Shown: one piece after another, positions 19,994-27,856 of the stretch | How positions within the stretch are numbered: position 1 is the first letter of the stretch | Layout: each line of letters starts with the position of its first letter | Assembly: GCA_945865175.1 (NCBI GenBank) | Contig: CAMBDA010000019.1 | Location: 1 to 57,263, forward strand | Direction of reading: 5' to 3' | Origin: an uncultured Prevotellaceae bacterium | Lineage (GTDB): Bacteria > Bacteroidota > Bacteroidia > Bacteroidales > Bacteroidaceae | DNA: 57,263 nucleotides | Position numbers and translations under genes: made by a program | The notes under the pieces: generated by a model | Database searches by the model: none | Told to the model about the DNA's origin: nothing | Seen by the model: the letters and a program-made list of their open reading frames with translations, nothing else

Positions 19994-21321
19994 AAGGCTA
20001 TTCCTTTAAGGGTGGCACTGCTGCTCTCGGTCACTCTCACACGCACCCGGTCGCCGATACGCCACTGGCCACGGTCGATGATGACCACCTTCCCCTGCTC
20101 CGTACGTCCGAAGAGCTGGTCACGGCTACGCTTGCTCACGCCCTCCACGATTATCTCAAACTCATGCCCCACGTCGCGCCGGTTGCTCTCGGCCGAAAGC
20201 TCGTTCTGCAGGGCAATCAGCTCATTAAGCCTCCTTATCTTCGTCTCCTCGGGTATGTCGTCGGGCAGATGCTTGCTGGCCCATGTGCCGGGACGCTCGC
20301 TATACTTGAACATGAAGGCGCTGTCGTAGGCGCATTCGCGCATCAGACTCAGGCTCTGCTGATGGTCTTCCTCCGTCTCGCTGCAATAGCCGGCAAAGAT
20401 GTCGGTGCTCAATCCACAGCCGGGGATGATGCGCCTGATGGCAGCCACGCGTTCCAAGTACCATTCGCGGGTATACTTCCTGTTCATCAGGCCCAGGATG
20501 CGGTTGCTGCCGCTCTGCACGGGCAGATGTATCTGCCTGCAGATGTTGGGCTCCTCGGCGATGGCATGGAGGGTGTCGTCGCTCATGTCCTTGGGATGGG
20601 AGGTGGTGAAGCGCACACGCATCTGGGGCACAGCCCTGGCCACCATTCTCAGCAGCTCGGGAAACAGCACCTGGCGGGAAGTACCGTCGGCAGCTGCCAG
20701 CGTGCCGCTGTAGCTGTTCACGTTCTGTCCCAGCAGGGTCACTTCCTTGAAGCCACGGGCCTCCAGGTCCTTCACCTCACGCAGCACACTTTCCACGTCG
20801 CGGCTGCGCTCACGCCCACGGGTATAGGGTACAATACAATAATGACAGAAATTGTTGCATCCCCGCATGATGCTCACATAACCACCGATATGGCCGGCAT
20901 GGAGGCGCAGGGGCACCACATCACGGTAGGTCTCGGTGGTGGACAACTCCACATTGATGGCCTTGTGACCCGTTTCCACCTGGGCAATCAGGTCGGGAAG
21001 CGACATGTAGGCGTCAGGCCCCACCACGATGTCGGCATGATGCTTCTCTATCAGTTCCTCCTTCACGCGTTCGGCCATACAGCCGAGCACACCGATAATG
21101 AGCCTGCGGCCCTTCTTCTGCACACTATGCAGGAATTCCAGCCTACTCAGTATCTTCTGCTCGGCATTGTCGCGCACAGAACAAGTGTTCAGAAACACGG
21201 CATCTGCTTCGTCTATCGTTTCGCAGGATTCGTATCCTGCCATGCCCATGATGGAGGCTACCACCTCGCTGTCAGCCACATTCATCTGGCATCCGTATGT
21301 CTCAATCAACAGTTTCTTCAT
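19990..21321 (-). CDS. miaB: tRNA-2-methylthio-N6-isopentenyladenosine methylthiotransferase
   Basis: This 443-residue radical-SAM enzyme adds the methylthio group to isopentenyl-A37 of tRNAs. The N-terminal UPF0004 domain carries the three auxiliary cluster cysteines (ETYGCQMN, LNTCSVRDNAEQK, VLGCMAE). The radical-SAM CxxxCxxC is in RGCNNFCHYCIVPYTRGRE, and the C-terminus is a TRAM domain. The match to MiaB rather than RimO rests on SVRDNAEQK and IVPYTRGRERSR. It is the first gene of the long leftward operon, with its own -7 box about 30 bases upstream. Confidence 0.95.
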   Translation of the reverse strand: MKKLLIETYGCQMNVADSEVVASIMGMAGYESCETIDEADAVFLNTCSVRDNAEQKILSRLEFLHSVQKKGRRLIIGVLGCMAERVKEELIEKHHADIVVGPDAYMSLPDLIAQVETGHKAINVELSTTETYRDVVPLRLHAGHIGGYVSIMRGCNNFCHYCIVPYTRGRERSRDVESVLREVKDLEARGFKEVTLLGQNVNSYSGTLAAADGTSRQVLFPELLRMVARAVPQMRVRFTTSHPKDMSDDTLHAIAEEPNICRQIHLPVQSGSNRILGLMNRKYTREWYLERVAAIRRIIPGCGLSTDIFAGYCSETEEDHQQSLSLMRECAYDSAFMFKYSERPGTWASKHLPDDIPEETKIRRLNELIALQNELSAESNRRDVGHEFEIIVEGVSKRSRDQLFGRTEQGKVVIIDRGQWRIGDRVRVRVTESSSATLKGIAL

Positions 21322-21351
21322 ATTATGCGAGCTTCGCGCTTAAATTGCGCA

Positions 21352-21359
21352 CAAAGTTA
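21352..21359 (-). promoter_or_regulatory. -7 box for the miaB operon
   Basis: TAACTTTG on the minus strand fits TAnnTTTG and lies 30 bases upstream of the miaB ATG. I do not see a clear -33 TTTG at the right distance. This probably drives the whole miaB-to-glf run. Confidence 0.5.
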
Positions 21360-21479
21360 CGCATTTTTGCGCACTTTTGGAGGCTTTTGGGGTCCGAAAA
21401 CACAAAAAACAAGGATTATTTAGTTAAAATATGTGAATCCATGTATCTTTTTCACTCAGTTTGTTTCTTTTATCAAATA

Positions 21480-21579
21480 TTATTACGACATTTGCAGTCG
21501 AATAGACATTAGATTTTTTCATAGTTAAGGTTTAGTTTTTCACGATCGGGAGGAGCTGTGAAGTCCCTCCCGCTTTTTT
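21480..21579 (+). ncRNA. Candidate small RNA ending at an intrinsic terminator
   Basis: A rightward terminator at 21547-21579 has no protein gene upstream on that strand. About 45-60 bases before it lies a weak promoter-like GACATTTG preceded by an AT-rich stretch and TTTG. A short transcript of about 70-80 bases is the simplest explanation. There is no recognised RNA family match, and the promoter is below consensus. Confidence 0.3.
21547..21579 (+). terminator. Intrinsic terminator, plus strand
   Basis: CGGGAGG (21547-21553) pairs perfectly with CCTCCCG (21566-21572) over a 12-base loop and is followed by C and six T residues (21574-21579). The T run fixes its direction as rightward, so it cannot serve miaB or the luxR-type gene, which are both leftward. 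Confidence 0.65.
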
Positions 21580-21655
21580 GCTCCTTTTCCCCATATCATC
21601 TTCCCCGCCCTATGAAGGCCATTCCACCGTCAACCCACCTGGCCATGGCCTTTCA

Positions 21656-21737
21656 TTCAGCCTAGGCTGAACGGTTCACGCAGTTATCTTACATGGCAAA
21701 GTATTATATCTTCTCCAACCATTCAGCCTAGGCTGAA
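21656..21737. promoter_or_regulatory. Pair of identical 16-bp palindromes, putative operators
   Basis: TTCAGCCTAGGCTGAA occurs at 21656-21671 and again at 21722-21737, each perfectly self-complementary and each within the same 20-base context (CATTCAGCCTAGGCTGAACG). Centre-to-centre spacing is 66 bases. They lie in a 498-base non-coding stretch between the luxR-type gene and miaB. A 16-base palindrome without a loop suits binding by a homodimeric regulator better than a hairpin. A further palindrome, GGCCATGGCC, lies at 21641-21650. Confidence 0.55.
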
Positions 21738-21819
21738 CGATACACATACGTCCCTTCCCGCCAGGAAGGAAGAAATATCAAGGACTGGAGAAGACAATAT
21801 TGCAAAGTCTGGCTCTCCC

Positions 21820-22479
21820 TCAGATACAATACCCCACCATCTCCAGCAGCCCGGCCCTAAGTGCGTACTTGGTGGCCTCGTAGATGGTGTTGACATTGAT
21901 TTTTCGGAAGATGTTCTTCTTGTGGGTGGTGATGGTGTGAACGCTGGAATTGCGTTCGGCAGCAATCTCCTTTACCGATTTGCCATAGGCTATGAGACGC
22001 AGCACCTCAATCTCGGTGGACGTGAGGCCGTCACGGTCCAATATGGACTTTTGTGGCTGGTGTGCCAAAAGGAGATTGGTGACCTGATGGCAAAGGAAAC
22101 GCTCGCCTGCAATGGCACACCTGATTGCCGTGACAATCTCGTTGGAAGAGTCGTCTTTATACACCATACTGAAGCATTGTTCCATGCTGATGCGCCGAAT
22201 GAACGATTCCGTCAGGTCGCTGGAGAAAAGCACCCATATTGCCTGCGGAAAATGTGCGGAGAGTTCCACCAGTGCATCGCTGCTGCCCAGGTCGAAGAGC
22301 GTACAGTCGATGATGACGACAGGGGCGGGCTGTGCCTTGAGTAGCTCTATGAGTTCAGACCTTTGTCCGGCCTCCTCCACCTTCAAGTCCTCCATATCCG
22401 TCAGGGCGCTCCTGATGAGCGTATGCAACCCCAGGCGAGTGATGTCATTGTCGGCAATGATTAAATGTGTTCGCTGCAT
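21820..22479 (-). CDS. Orphan NarL/LuxR-type response regulator
   Basis: The 219 residues have an N-terminal receiver domain with the acidic pair at D10/D12, phospho-acceptor D58 (VVIIDCTLFD), a serine in VLFSSDL and the conserved lysine in MVYKDDSS, so phosphorylation looks possible. A C-terminal LuxR-type helix-turn-helix follows (LTSTEIEVLRLIAYGKSVKE to RKINVNTIYEATKYAL). No histidine kinase is adjacent. A canonical promoter lies just upstream. The gene borders the palindrome pair at 21656-21737, which could be its own operators, but that is only positional inference. Confidence 0.85.
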   Translation of the reverse strand: MQRTHLIIADNDITRLGLHTLIRSALTDMEDLKVEEAGQRSELIELLKAQPAPVVIIDCTLFDLGSSDALVELSAHFPQAIWVLFSSDLTESFIRRISMEQCFSMVYKDDSSNEIVTAIRCAIAGERFLCHQVTNLLLAHQPQKSILDRDGLTSTEIEVLRLIAYGKSVKEIAAERNSSVHTITTHKKNIFRKINVNTIYEATKYALRAGLLEMVGYCI

Positions 22480-22531
22480 AGCTGTACCTGTAGTGTGGTA
22501 TTGTGGAATATAGACTGTATCTTTTTTTCTG

Positions 22532-22560
22532 CAAAGATACTGATTTCTTTATTTTCAAAC
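22532..22560 (-). promoter_or_regulatory. Promoter of the luxR-type gene
   Basis: The minus strand reads TTTG, a gap of about 16 bases and TATCTTTG (22532-22539), 52 bases upstream of the ATG at 22479. Confidence 0.6.
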
Positions 22561-22634
22561 TATATATATGATAAAAGTTGGAATATTTATCCTTATTCAA
22601 TACTCTAAAAAGAATAAAAAGCGAATTTATCCCC

Positions 22635-23141
22635 CTATTTTGGAACAGCGGACTTGTTTACCATTGCACACACACATGAGTCGCTCCATACGTTTTCCGC
22701 AGTCTCTACCATATCAATAATGGTGTAGACGGGCAGGATGATGCCCATGATGCCCACTGGGGCCCCTGTGCCCGCCATCAGCGAGAGCGTAAGGAAGAAT
22801 ATCCCTCCTGCCTGCTGTCCGGCGTCTGTAGCCAGCACGGAAGGCAGATTGCCGGGAGCCACTGCGATGTAGAGCACCGCACCCACGGCTGCCGCAGCAA
22901 ACGTAGTGAGCAGGGTGTAGGAGAGGGTGTGAAGAAATATGCGCCCCGTGCCCTGCTGCCTGGATAGGGAGGCCAGGGTGGTGACTACGGCCAGTGCAAT
23001 GGTGGGCAAGGCAAGCAGTTGGAACAGCCGAGTGTAGACCGTGGCCACGAAAGTGGCGATGCTGTCAATCCATGCCAGGCCCGTCATGCCCAGCAATACA
23101 CCTGCCGCAAGGGCAGATGTCCAGATGATGATATTCTTCAT
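22635..23141 (-). pseudogene. Dicarboxylate/amino acid:cation symporter (SDF family), internally deleted
   Basis: The 168-residue frame begins like the N-terminal helices of an SDF-family sodium/proton dicarboxylate or amino-acid symporter (LFQLLALPTIALAVVTTLAS) and ends like its C-terminal region: ILPVYTIIDMVETAENVWSD corresponds to the family LP...DR..DM.RTA.NV.GD motif. Whole family members are about 390-420 residues, so more than half, including the substrate-binding re-entrant loops and part of the C-terminal core, is missing while the frame is kept. The simplest reading is a non-functional in-frame deletion. An IS copy ends 25 bases upstream of its start and has probably displaced its promoter. 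Confidence 0.6.
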
Positions 23142-23208
23142 GAAAATGCTTTTTTATGACTTATAAGGGATGTTCTACAAATTAACTTGCTAATAATTAG
23201 ATGTTTAT

Positions 23209-23239
23209 TTTGATATTTCGATAAAAAGTAGTATCTTTG
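23209..23239 (+). promoter_or_regulatory. Promoter inside IS copy 1
   Basis: TTTG (23209-23212), exactly 19 bases, then TATCTTTG (23232-23239) is a perfect Bacteroidetes promoter, 31 bases before the transposase ATG. It reads through the truncated transposase toward the barrel gene at 23822. Confidence 0.75.
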
Positions 23240-23270
23240 CAGTAGAAATCATACAGAATCATACAGAATT

Positions 23271-23810
23271 ATGCAGAAATCTACTATATATCGCAAGCCG
23301 ATGGGTGAAAACCTGTTCGAGGAGGAGTTTACAATCGAGGCTCTCTCCCAGATGGGCAATCCCCTTGAGCGGCTCGCTGCCTTGGTTGATTTTGAGATGT
23401 TCCGTCCCGCACTTGAAGAAGTGCTGGTCAAGAAAGACTGCAAGACTCCGGCAGGACGCCCGCAGATTGATGTTGTTCTTATGTTCAAGGTCATATTCCT
23501 TCAGCGTTACTATGGTTTGGGCGACCACCAGATACAGTATCAGATTATAGACCGTACCAGCTTCCGCCAGTTCCTTGGCATTCATACGGTGGCAGAGGTT
23601 CCTGACGAGAAGACCGTTTGGGCATGCAAGAACAGGCTTGCTGAGGATGGCACCTTCGACCGCCTGTTTGATGAGTTTCGGACCTTCCTTGACAACAAGG
23701 GGCTTTCATTCAATGAGGGCAAGATAATTGACGCAACCTTTGTTGAGGCTCCAAAGCAGAGAAACACAAAGGAGGAAAACAAGCAGATTAAGGCCGGCAA
23801 TGATAAATAG
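23271..23810 (+). pseudogene. IS5-family transposase, N-terminal part
   Basis: The 179 residues match the start of an IS5-family DDE transposase: MQKSTIYRKPMGENLFEEEF, a DUF772-like region (MFKVIFLQRYYGLGDHQIQY), PDEKTVWACKNRL, and the first catalytic aspartate in IDATFVEAPKQRNTKEE. The family is normally over 300 residues. The frame stops at TAG within the IS right end, so the second aspartate and the glutamate of the DDE triad are missing. Confidence 0.8.
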
Positions 23811-23821
23811 AACCTACCATT

Positions 23822-26710
23822 ATGTATATACGTCAAATCACATTTCTAATCATGCTTTGTTCTTCCGTCATGGCCTTTGCTCAAAAGGTTTATTTGTCTG
23901 TGACGGTAAATCCTATTGACGCAGTTACGGAATCCACACTCACACAGGCCCGTGTGTCTCTCATTTCTACAAATGACAGTACCGAAGTCGATACGTTTAG
24001 GCGTATCACGATTTTAGGCGATGTGATAAAACGGTATACGTATGTTTACGACAATAGTCACGCAACATTGCCATTCAAGCGTATCGTTCGCGTAGAAAGT
24101 GAAGGATATGAAACATTATATTATGACTTGAACATACTCCCTTCGGAAGCGAAACACGGTGAAGTGGATCACAATATTGGGGTTATACGATTACATAGAG
24201 AAAGGAATCATAATTTAAATGAAGTGGCAGTGACAGCCTCGCGAATCATGATGGTGATGAAAGGTGATACGCTCGTCTATGATGCCAATGCTTTCCAACT
24301 GGCAGAAGGCTCCATGCTTGACGAACTCATCAGGCAACTTCCCGGTGTGCGCCTGGAATCGGGCGGGCGCATCACGGTAAACGGGCACTTCGTCAGCAGC
24401 CTGTTGGTTAATGGAAAGGACTTCTTCAACGGTGACCCCAAAGTAGCCCTGCAAAACCTTCCTGCCTATATGGTAAACAAGGTAAAGACTTATCAAAAAA
24501 CGCCGGATGATGCTTACCTGACGCGCTCACCCGACGAAAAGGGACCGCGCATGGATGACCCCTGGGTGCTGGATGTGGCCCTGAAACCACAGTATGCACA
24601 GAGCTATATTGCCAATGCCGAGTTGGCCCATTCGGTATATCAATCAAAGCCCATGTTGGCACGTCTGTTCGGGCTGCGCTTTTCCGACAAATCGCGGATA
24701 GCCCTCTATGCCACGGGGAATAATGTCAATATGAGCGGTAGCCCGCAGACTGATTCCGGCAACTGGGAAGAAAACATGGAGAAAGAAGGGATGACGAAAA
24801 TGGCAGAGGCCGGTGCTTTTTACTTTGTGGAAAATCGCAACCGAAATATTCGTTATCAGTCCACGCTCACAACGGGAATGGACGATGGGGATTTGGAGCG
24901 ATTCACATCTGCAACGTCGTTTCTTCCGGAAGCAAATTCGTCTTACACCACTTCGTTGGAGAAACGGCGAAACAAGAACACCTATGTAAATTGGAGCAAT
25001 GGTTTTATTTTTGCTCTGCCTAAAACATACATACGCTTTTCTCCGAATTTTTCTTATTCTTACGACCGAAAGCATGGGCATTACCGTTCTGCCGAAGGAA
25101 ACAGGCTGTTGGGCCGTGAAGGGCTGGATTCAATTATCGTTGCAAATGACTGTGGCGAGGACTTTCTCAACCTACTTTCCACTCAGGACCTTGGACGTAC
25201 ACATAAATGGAGCACAAACGGAAATGCAGACACAAGAATCAGCCTTAAAGCCTTGCACATGAACACGCTTGGCTTACAGGCGCATTACAAATACAGCCAT
25301 GAGCGGGGCTATGATATGCAGCACTACAAGCTCCTTGCTGCCGGCGGAACCGCCGATAAGCGCAATCGTTATGACAATCGACCGGGGAGTAGCTATATGT
25401 ATAGAATCATAGCCGATTATCCTATCATAGATATATCAAGGATGCGTAAAATGAATAAATTGTATTTTACTTATAGATACACGCAAGAATTCAGTTCTTC
25501 GGAGCGTATGCTTTACAGATTGGATAAATTGGGAGATGAATGGATGCCGGATGAAGCCGCCATCGGACTGCTTCCTTCTGCGGCTGATTTATATGAGCAT
25601 TGTGCCGATTCGCTGAACAGTTACCACCGTACCCACTTTTATAGATGTAATTCAGCAGAATTAAGGTGGTATTACCAAACGGAAAATCTGAAAGTATTAA
25701 CCCGTCTTCCGCTCAACATCACCTACGAACGCCTGAACGAATGGCGTCCGAAAACAACGCAACCACATATTCGGAAAGAAATATATACATGGCCACAAAT
25801 CACATTCGAGCTAAAGGACGTGGAGTTAAACTTCAGTATGCAGCATAAGTCACCGTCACAAACATTAATGCTTGATGTATGCGATGACAGTAATCCTTTG
25901 TCTGTCTTCCTTGGCAACCCTTCTTTAAAGTCTTCCTACGAATACTATTGTTCGGTACAGTGGCGTGGATTTAAACAGGAAAAAATGCGTCAATGGAATT
26001 TGGGACTCTATCTGCACACTATTGATAATGCCATAGGCCAGTTGCGCCAATTTAATCCACAAAATGGTGGTTATATTTATATACCTTGGAATATAGACGG
26101 AAACCGGGGATTGCGAGCTACGGGGATTATAAGCCAATCCGTTGATAAGGAAAAGCATTGGCTTCTTAATATAGGTACCAATGTCAGCCTGAACCGCAGT
26201 GTCGATTTCGCCAACACAAAGACAACCGCCGATTTTTACAAAAGCATCGTACACAATTTACACGTTTCCCCCAATGCCGGTATTGACTACCGTTATTCTA
26301 AGTGGCACGCTTCATTCAAGGCGTCAGCCGATTGGGAACGCCTCACTTCCGCACAAGAAGGATTTGAAACACTCAGTCAAGTGGACTTCCTGTACACTAT
26401 TAGCCTCAATGCACCGCTACTGTTTAGCATTGACTTAAATACAGATATGAATCTGTTTATGCGCCGTGGTTATAGTAATCGAGCAATGAATACGGACGAA
26501 TGGGTGTGGAATGTGAATTTGAGCCGTTGCATTGATAAGCGAAAGGCATGGCTGTTGAAACTATCCGCTCATGATTTGCTCGGCCAGCTCAGTGCCGTAC
26601 GCAGAACGCTTAACGCACAAGGACGGGTGGAAACCGTAAGCAATACGATTACGAGGAACATCATGCTCCATATCATATGGAAGTTTGACAAAAAAGCATC
26701 CAAGAAATGA
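23822..26710 (+). CDS. Outer-membrane beta-barrel protein, TonB-receptor-like, foreign origin
   Basis: The 962 residues start with a signal peptide (MYIRQITFLIMLCSSVMAFA) and a carboxypeptidase-regulatory-like beta domain (about 25-135). A plug-like region follows, with LNEVAVTASRIMMVMKGDTL and LDELIRQLPGVRL. The rest is a barrel rich in aromatic-ending strands, as in OMP_b-brl_3 (PF14905) proteins. No TonB box is obvious. The substrate is unknown. Base composition is clearly more AT-rich than the neighbours, and the start codon lies one base beyond the right end of IS copy 1, so expression may come from the IS promoter. Its stop overlaps the start of a glycosyltransferase fragment by four bases (ATGA), indicating a former two-gene operon. 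Confidence 0.8.
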   Translation: MYIRQITFLIMLCSSVMAFAQKVYLSVTVNPIDAVTESTLTQARVSLISTNDSTEVDTFRRITILGDVIKRYTYVYDNSHATLPFKRIVRVESEGYETLYYDLNILPSEAKHGEVDHNIGVIRLHRERNHNLNEVAVTASRIMMVMKGDTLVYDANAFQLAEGSMLDELIRQLPGVRLESGGRITVNGHFVSSLLVNGKDFFNGDPKVALQNLPAYMVNKVKTYQKTPDDAYLTRSPDEKGPRMDDPWVLDVALKPQYAQSYIANAELAHSVYQSKPMLARLFGLRFSDKSRIALYATGNNVNMSGSPQTDSGNWEENMEKEGMTKMAEAGAFYFVENRNRNIRYQSTLTTGMDDGDLERFTSATSFLPEANSSYTTSLEKRRNKNTYVNWSNGFIFALPKTYIRFSPNFSYSYDRKHGHYRSAEGNRLLGREGLDSIIVANDCGEDFLNLLSTQDLGRTHKWSTNGNADTRISLKALHMNTLGLQAHYKYSHERGYDMQHYKLLAAGGTADKRNRYDNRPGSSYMYRIIADYPIIDISRMRKMNKLYFTYRYTQEFSSSERMLYRLDKLGDEWMPDEAAIGLLPSAADLYEHCADSLNSYHRTHFYRCNSAELRWYYQTENLKVLTRLPLNITYERLNEWRPKTTQPHIRKEIYTWPQITFELKDVELNFSMQHKSPSQTLMLDVCDDSNPLSVFLGNPSLKSSYEYYCSVQWRGFKQEKMRQWNLGLYLHTIDNAIGQLRQFNPQNGGYIYIPWNIDGNRGLRATGIISQSVDKEKHWLLNIGTNVSLNRSVDFANTKTTADFYKSIVHNLHVSPNAGIDYRYSKWHASFKASADWERLTSAQEGFETLSQVDFLYTISLNAPLLFSIDLNTDMNLFMRRGYSNRAMNTDEWVWNVNLSRCIDKRKAWLLKLSAHDLLGQLSAVRRTLNAQGRVETVSNTITRNIMLHIIWKFDKKASKK

Positions 26711-26826
26711 AACATAAAAAAGATAAGAATCCTATAGTAAGCGTGCTCCTTCCAGTCTATAACGCCGGGAAGTATCTGCAAGAATCTGTAGAGGGATGTT
26801 CTATAAATCAACTTGCTAATAATTAG
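26707..26826 (+). pseudogene. Family 2 glycosyltransferase, N-terminal stub
   Basis: The ATG overlaps the barrel gene stop. The first 28 codons give a classic GT2 start (PIVSVLLPVYNAGKYLQESV). At 26793 the sequence becomes IS copy 2, and the frame continues only to a TAG inside the element (39 codons in all). The nucleotide-binding aspartates and the rest of the catalytic domain are gone, and no continuation lies on the other side of the IS. Confidence 0.75.
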
Positions 26827-26834
26827 ATATTTAT

Positions 26835-26865
26835 TTTGATATTTCGATAAAAGGTAGTATCTTTG
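26835..26865 (+). promoter_or_regulatory. Promoter inside IS copy 2
   Basis: TTTG (26835-26838), 19 bases, TATCTTTG (26858-26865) repeats the promoter of copy 1. It reads toward the small fused transposase frame and the PLP-enzyme remnant. Confidence 0.7.
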
Positions 26866-26896
26866 CAGTAGAAATCATACAGAATCATACAGAATT

Positions 26897-27124
26897 ATGC
26901 AGAAATCTACTATATACCGCAAGCCGATGGGTGAAAACCTGGCAACTTGCCGCATTGAGCACATCTTCGGATTCGTAGAGGGAGCAATGAACGGCTCACT
27001 TGTTCGCAGCATCGGAATGATGCGAGCCAAAGCGGCCAACGCTCTGACAAACCTCGTCTATAACATATTCAGATATGTACAGATTAACCATTACCAGCCG
27101 CAGCTTATCACCTGCAAGGGATAA
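26897..27124 (+). pseudogene. IS5-family transposase, internal deletion
   Basis: The 75-residue frame joins MQKSTIYRKPMGENL to a typical transposase C-terminus (IEHIFGFVEGAMNGS, then ANALTNLVYNIFRYVQIN). The glutamate region is partly retained but both catalytic aspartates are absent. The junction keeps the reading frame. Confidence 0.75.
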
Positions 27125-27285
27125 TTGTGCCCATATGTGTCAAATCGTCAAAAACGACATGTCAATGAGTGGATAAACGAACACAATCGATAGCCGAAGT
27201 CCTCAGATGAGCGACTGTTTCCGAAAGATTGAGTCTGGCGGAACGGCTTCCACTCGAATTTATGAATTAATAGAACCTACCATAA

Positions 27286-27771
27286 TACAATAATGATGAT
27301 GCGCTGTCACAGTGTCGCCGAGAAGCCTACATAGGCTATATGGAAACGCTGGGACTGGACACGCTGAATCTTCGTTTCCAGCGCCAGTCGGGCTCCACCT
27401 TGTGGCTCGCTCAGCAGTGTCAGGCATTGCCGGGAATCAAGGAAGTCAACTATACGGGCCTCCCGCAGAATCCGTTCCATACGCTGGCCACCCGCCAGTT
27501 TGGCGCACTCCACGGGGCGGTCTTCACCATCAGCCTTGCTTCCAGGGAGGCAGCATTCTCCTTCATCGACCGCCTGCGGGTGATATGCAGGGCCACCAAT
27601 CTTTTCGACCGGAAGTCGTTGGCCATACATCCTGCCAGCACCATCTTTGCCTCCTTCACAGAGGCACAGTGTCGCGCCATGCAGGTGGATGACACACTCG
27701 TCAGGCTAAGCATAGGGCTTGAAGATCCCCACGACCTGCTTGAGGACATCAAACAGGCACTCGGGGCGTGA
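27286..27771 (+). pseudogene. Cys/Met metabolism PLP-dependent enzyme, C-terminal fragment
   Basis: The open frame from 27286 (just past the IS right end) encodes about 161 residues of a methionine gamma-lyase / O-acetylhomoserine sulfhydrylase / cystathionine-synthase-type protein. GLPQNPFHTLATRQFG, IHPASTIFASFTEAQC and DDTLVRLSIGLEDPHDLLED match the family C-terminus. The N-terminal two thirds, with the PLP lysine, is absent on both sides of the IS region. The first internal ATG is at 27340, but the homology starts before it, so this is a truncated gene, not a small protein. Confidence 0.75.
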
Positions 27772-27805
27772 GCCAGCCGTGTTCCGAAGTTTTTCCGCGT
27801 TTTAC

Positions 27806-27836
27806 TTTGAAATCCCAGCATTTCTCCTTACATTTG
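27806..27836 (+). promoter_or_regulatory. Promoter of the GH2 gene
   Basis: TTTG (27806-27809), 19 bases, TACATTTG (27829-27836) is a near-perfect Bacteroidetes promoter. Transcription should begin near 27843, about 14 bases before the ATG at 27857, which excludes the longer frame starting at 27719. Confidence 0.75.
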
Positions 27837-27856
27837 CAGTCACAAACAAGAAAAAC

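Larger units (their letters stand above)
23167..23820 (+). mobile_element. IS5-like element, defective copy 1
   Basis: The left end (GGGATGTTCTA) and the first 149 bases are almost identical to copy 2 at 26793, with about five differences. The right end AATAGAACCTACCAT is also shared with copy 2. The two ends are imperfect inverted repeats of each other (GATGTTCTATAAAT against TAGGTTCTATTAAT). The transposase gene is cut short and joined directly to the right end, so this copy cannot transpose by itself. No clear target duplication was found. Confidence 0.75.
26793..27283 (+). mobile_element. IS5-like element, defective copy 2 (MITE-like deletion derivative)
   Basis: The left 149 bases match copy 1 and the right end AATAGAACCTACCAT is the same. 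Most of the transposase is deleted, leaving its first 15 codons joined to about 60 C-terminal codons, plus about 160 non-coding bases before the right end. Both termini are kept, so it might be moved by a transposase supplied elsewhere. Its left flank is the glycosyltransferase stub and its right flank is a PLP-enzyme gene, so the two flanks did not belong together before rearrangement. Confidence 0.75.

Noticed and set aside
21480..21579. Riboswitch or leader for a downstream plus-strand gene
   Set aside because: No plus-strand gene follows within 1.6 kb, and the transcript would end at the terminator.
21656..21671. Palindrome read as a transcription terminator
   Set aside because: It has no loop and no T run, and it occurs twice in identical form, so a protein-binding site is more plausible.
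26707..26826. 39-codon frame as a genuine small protein
   Set aside because: Its first 28 codons are the start of a GT2 enzyme and the rest is IS sequence, so it is a disrupted gene.
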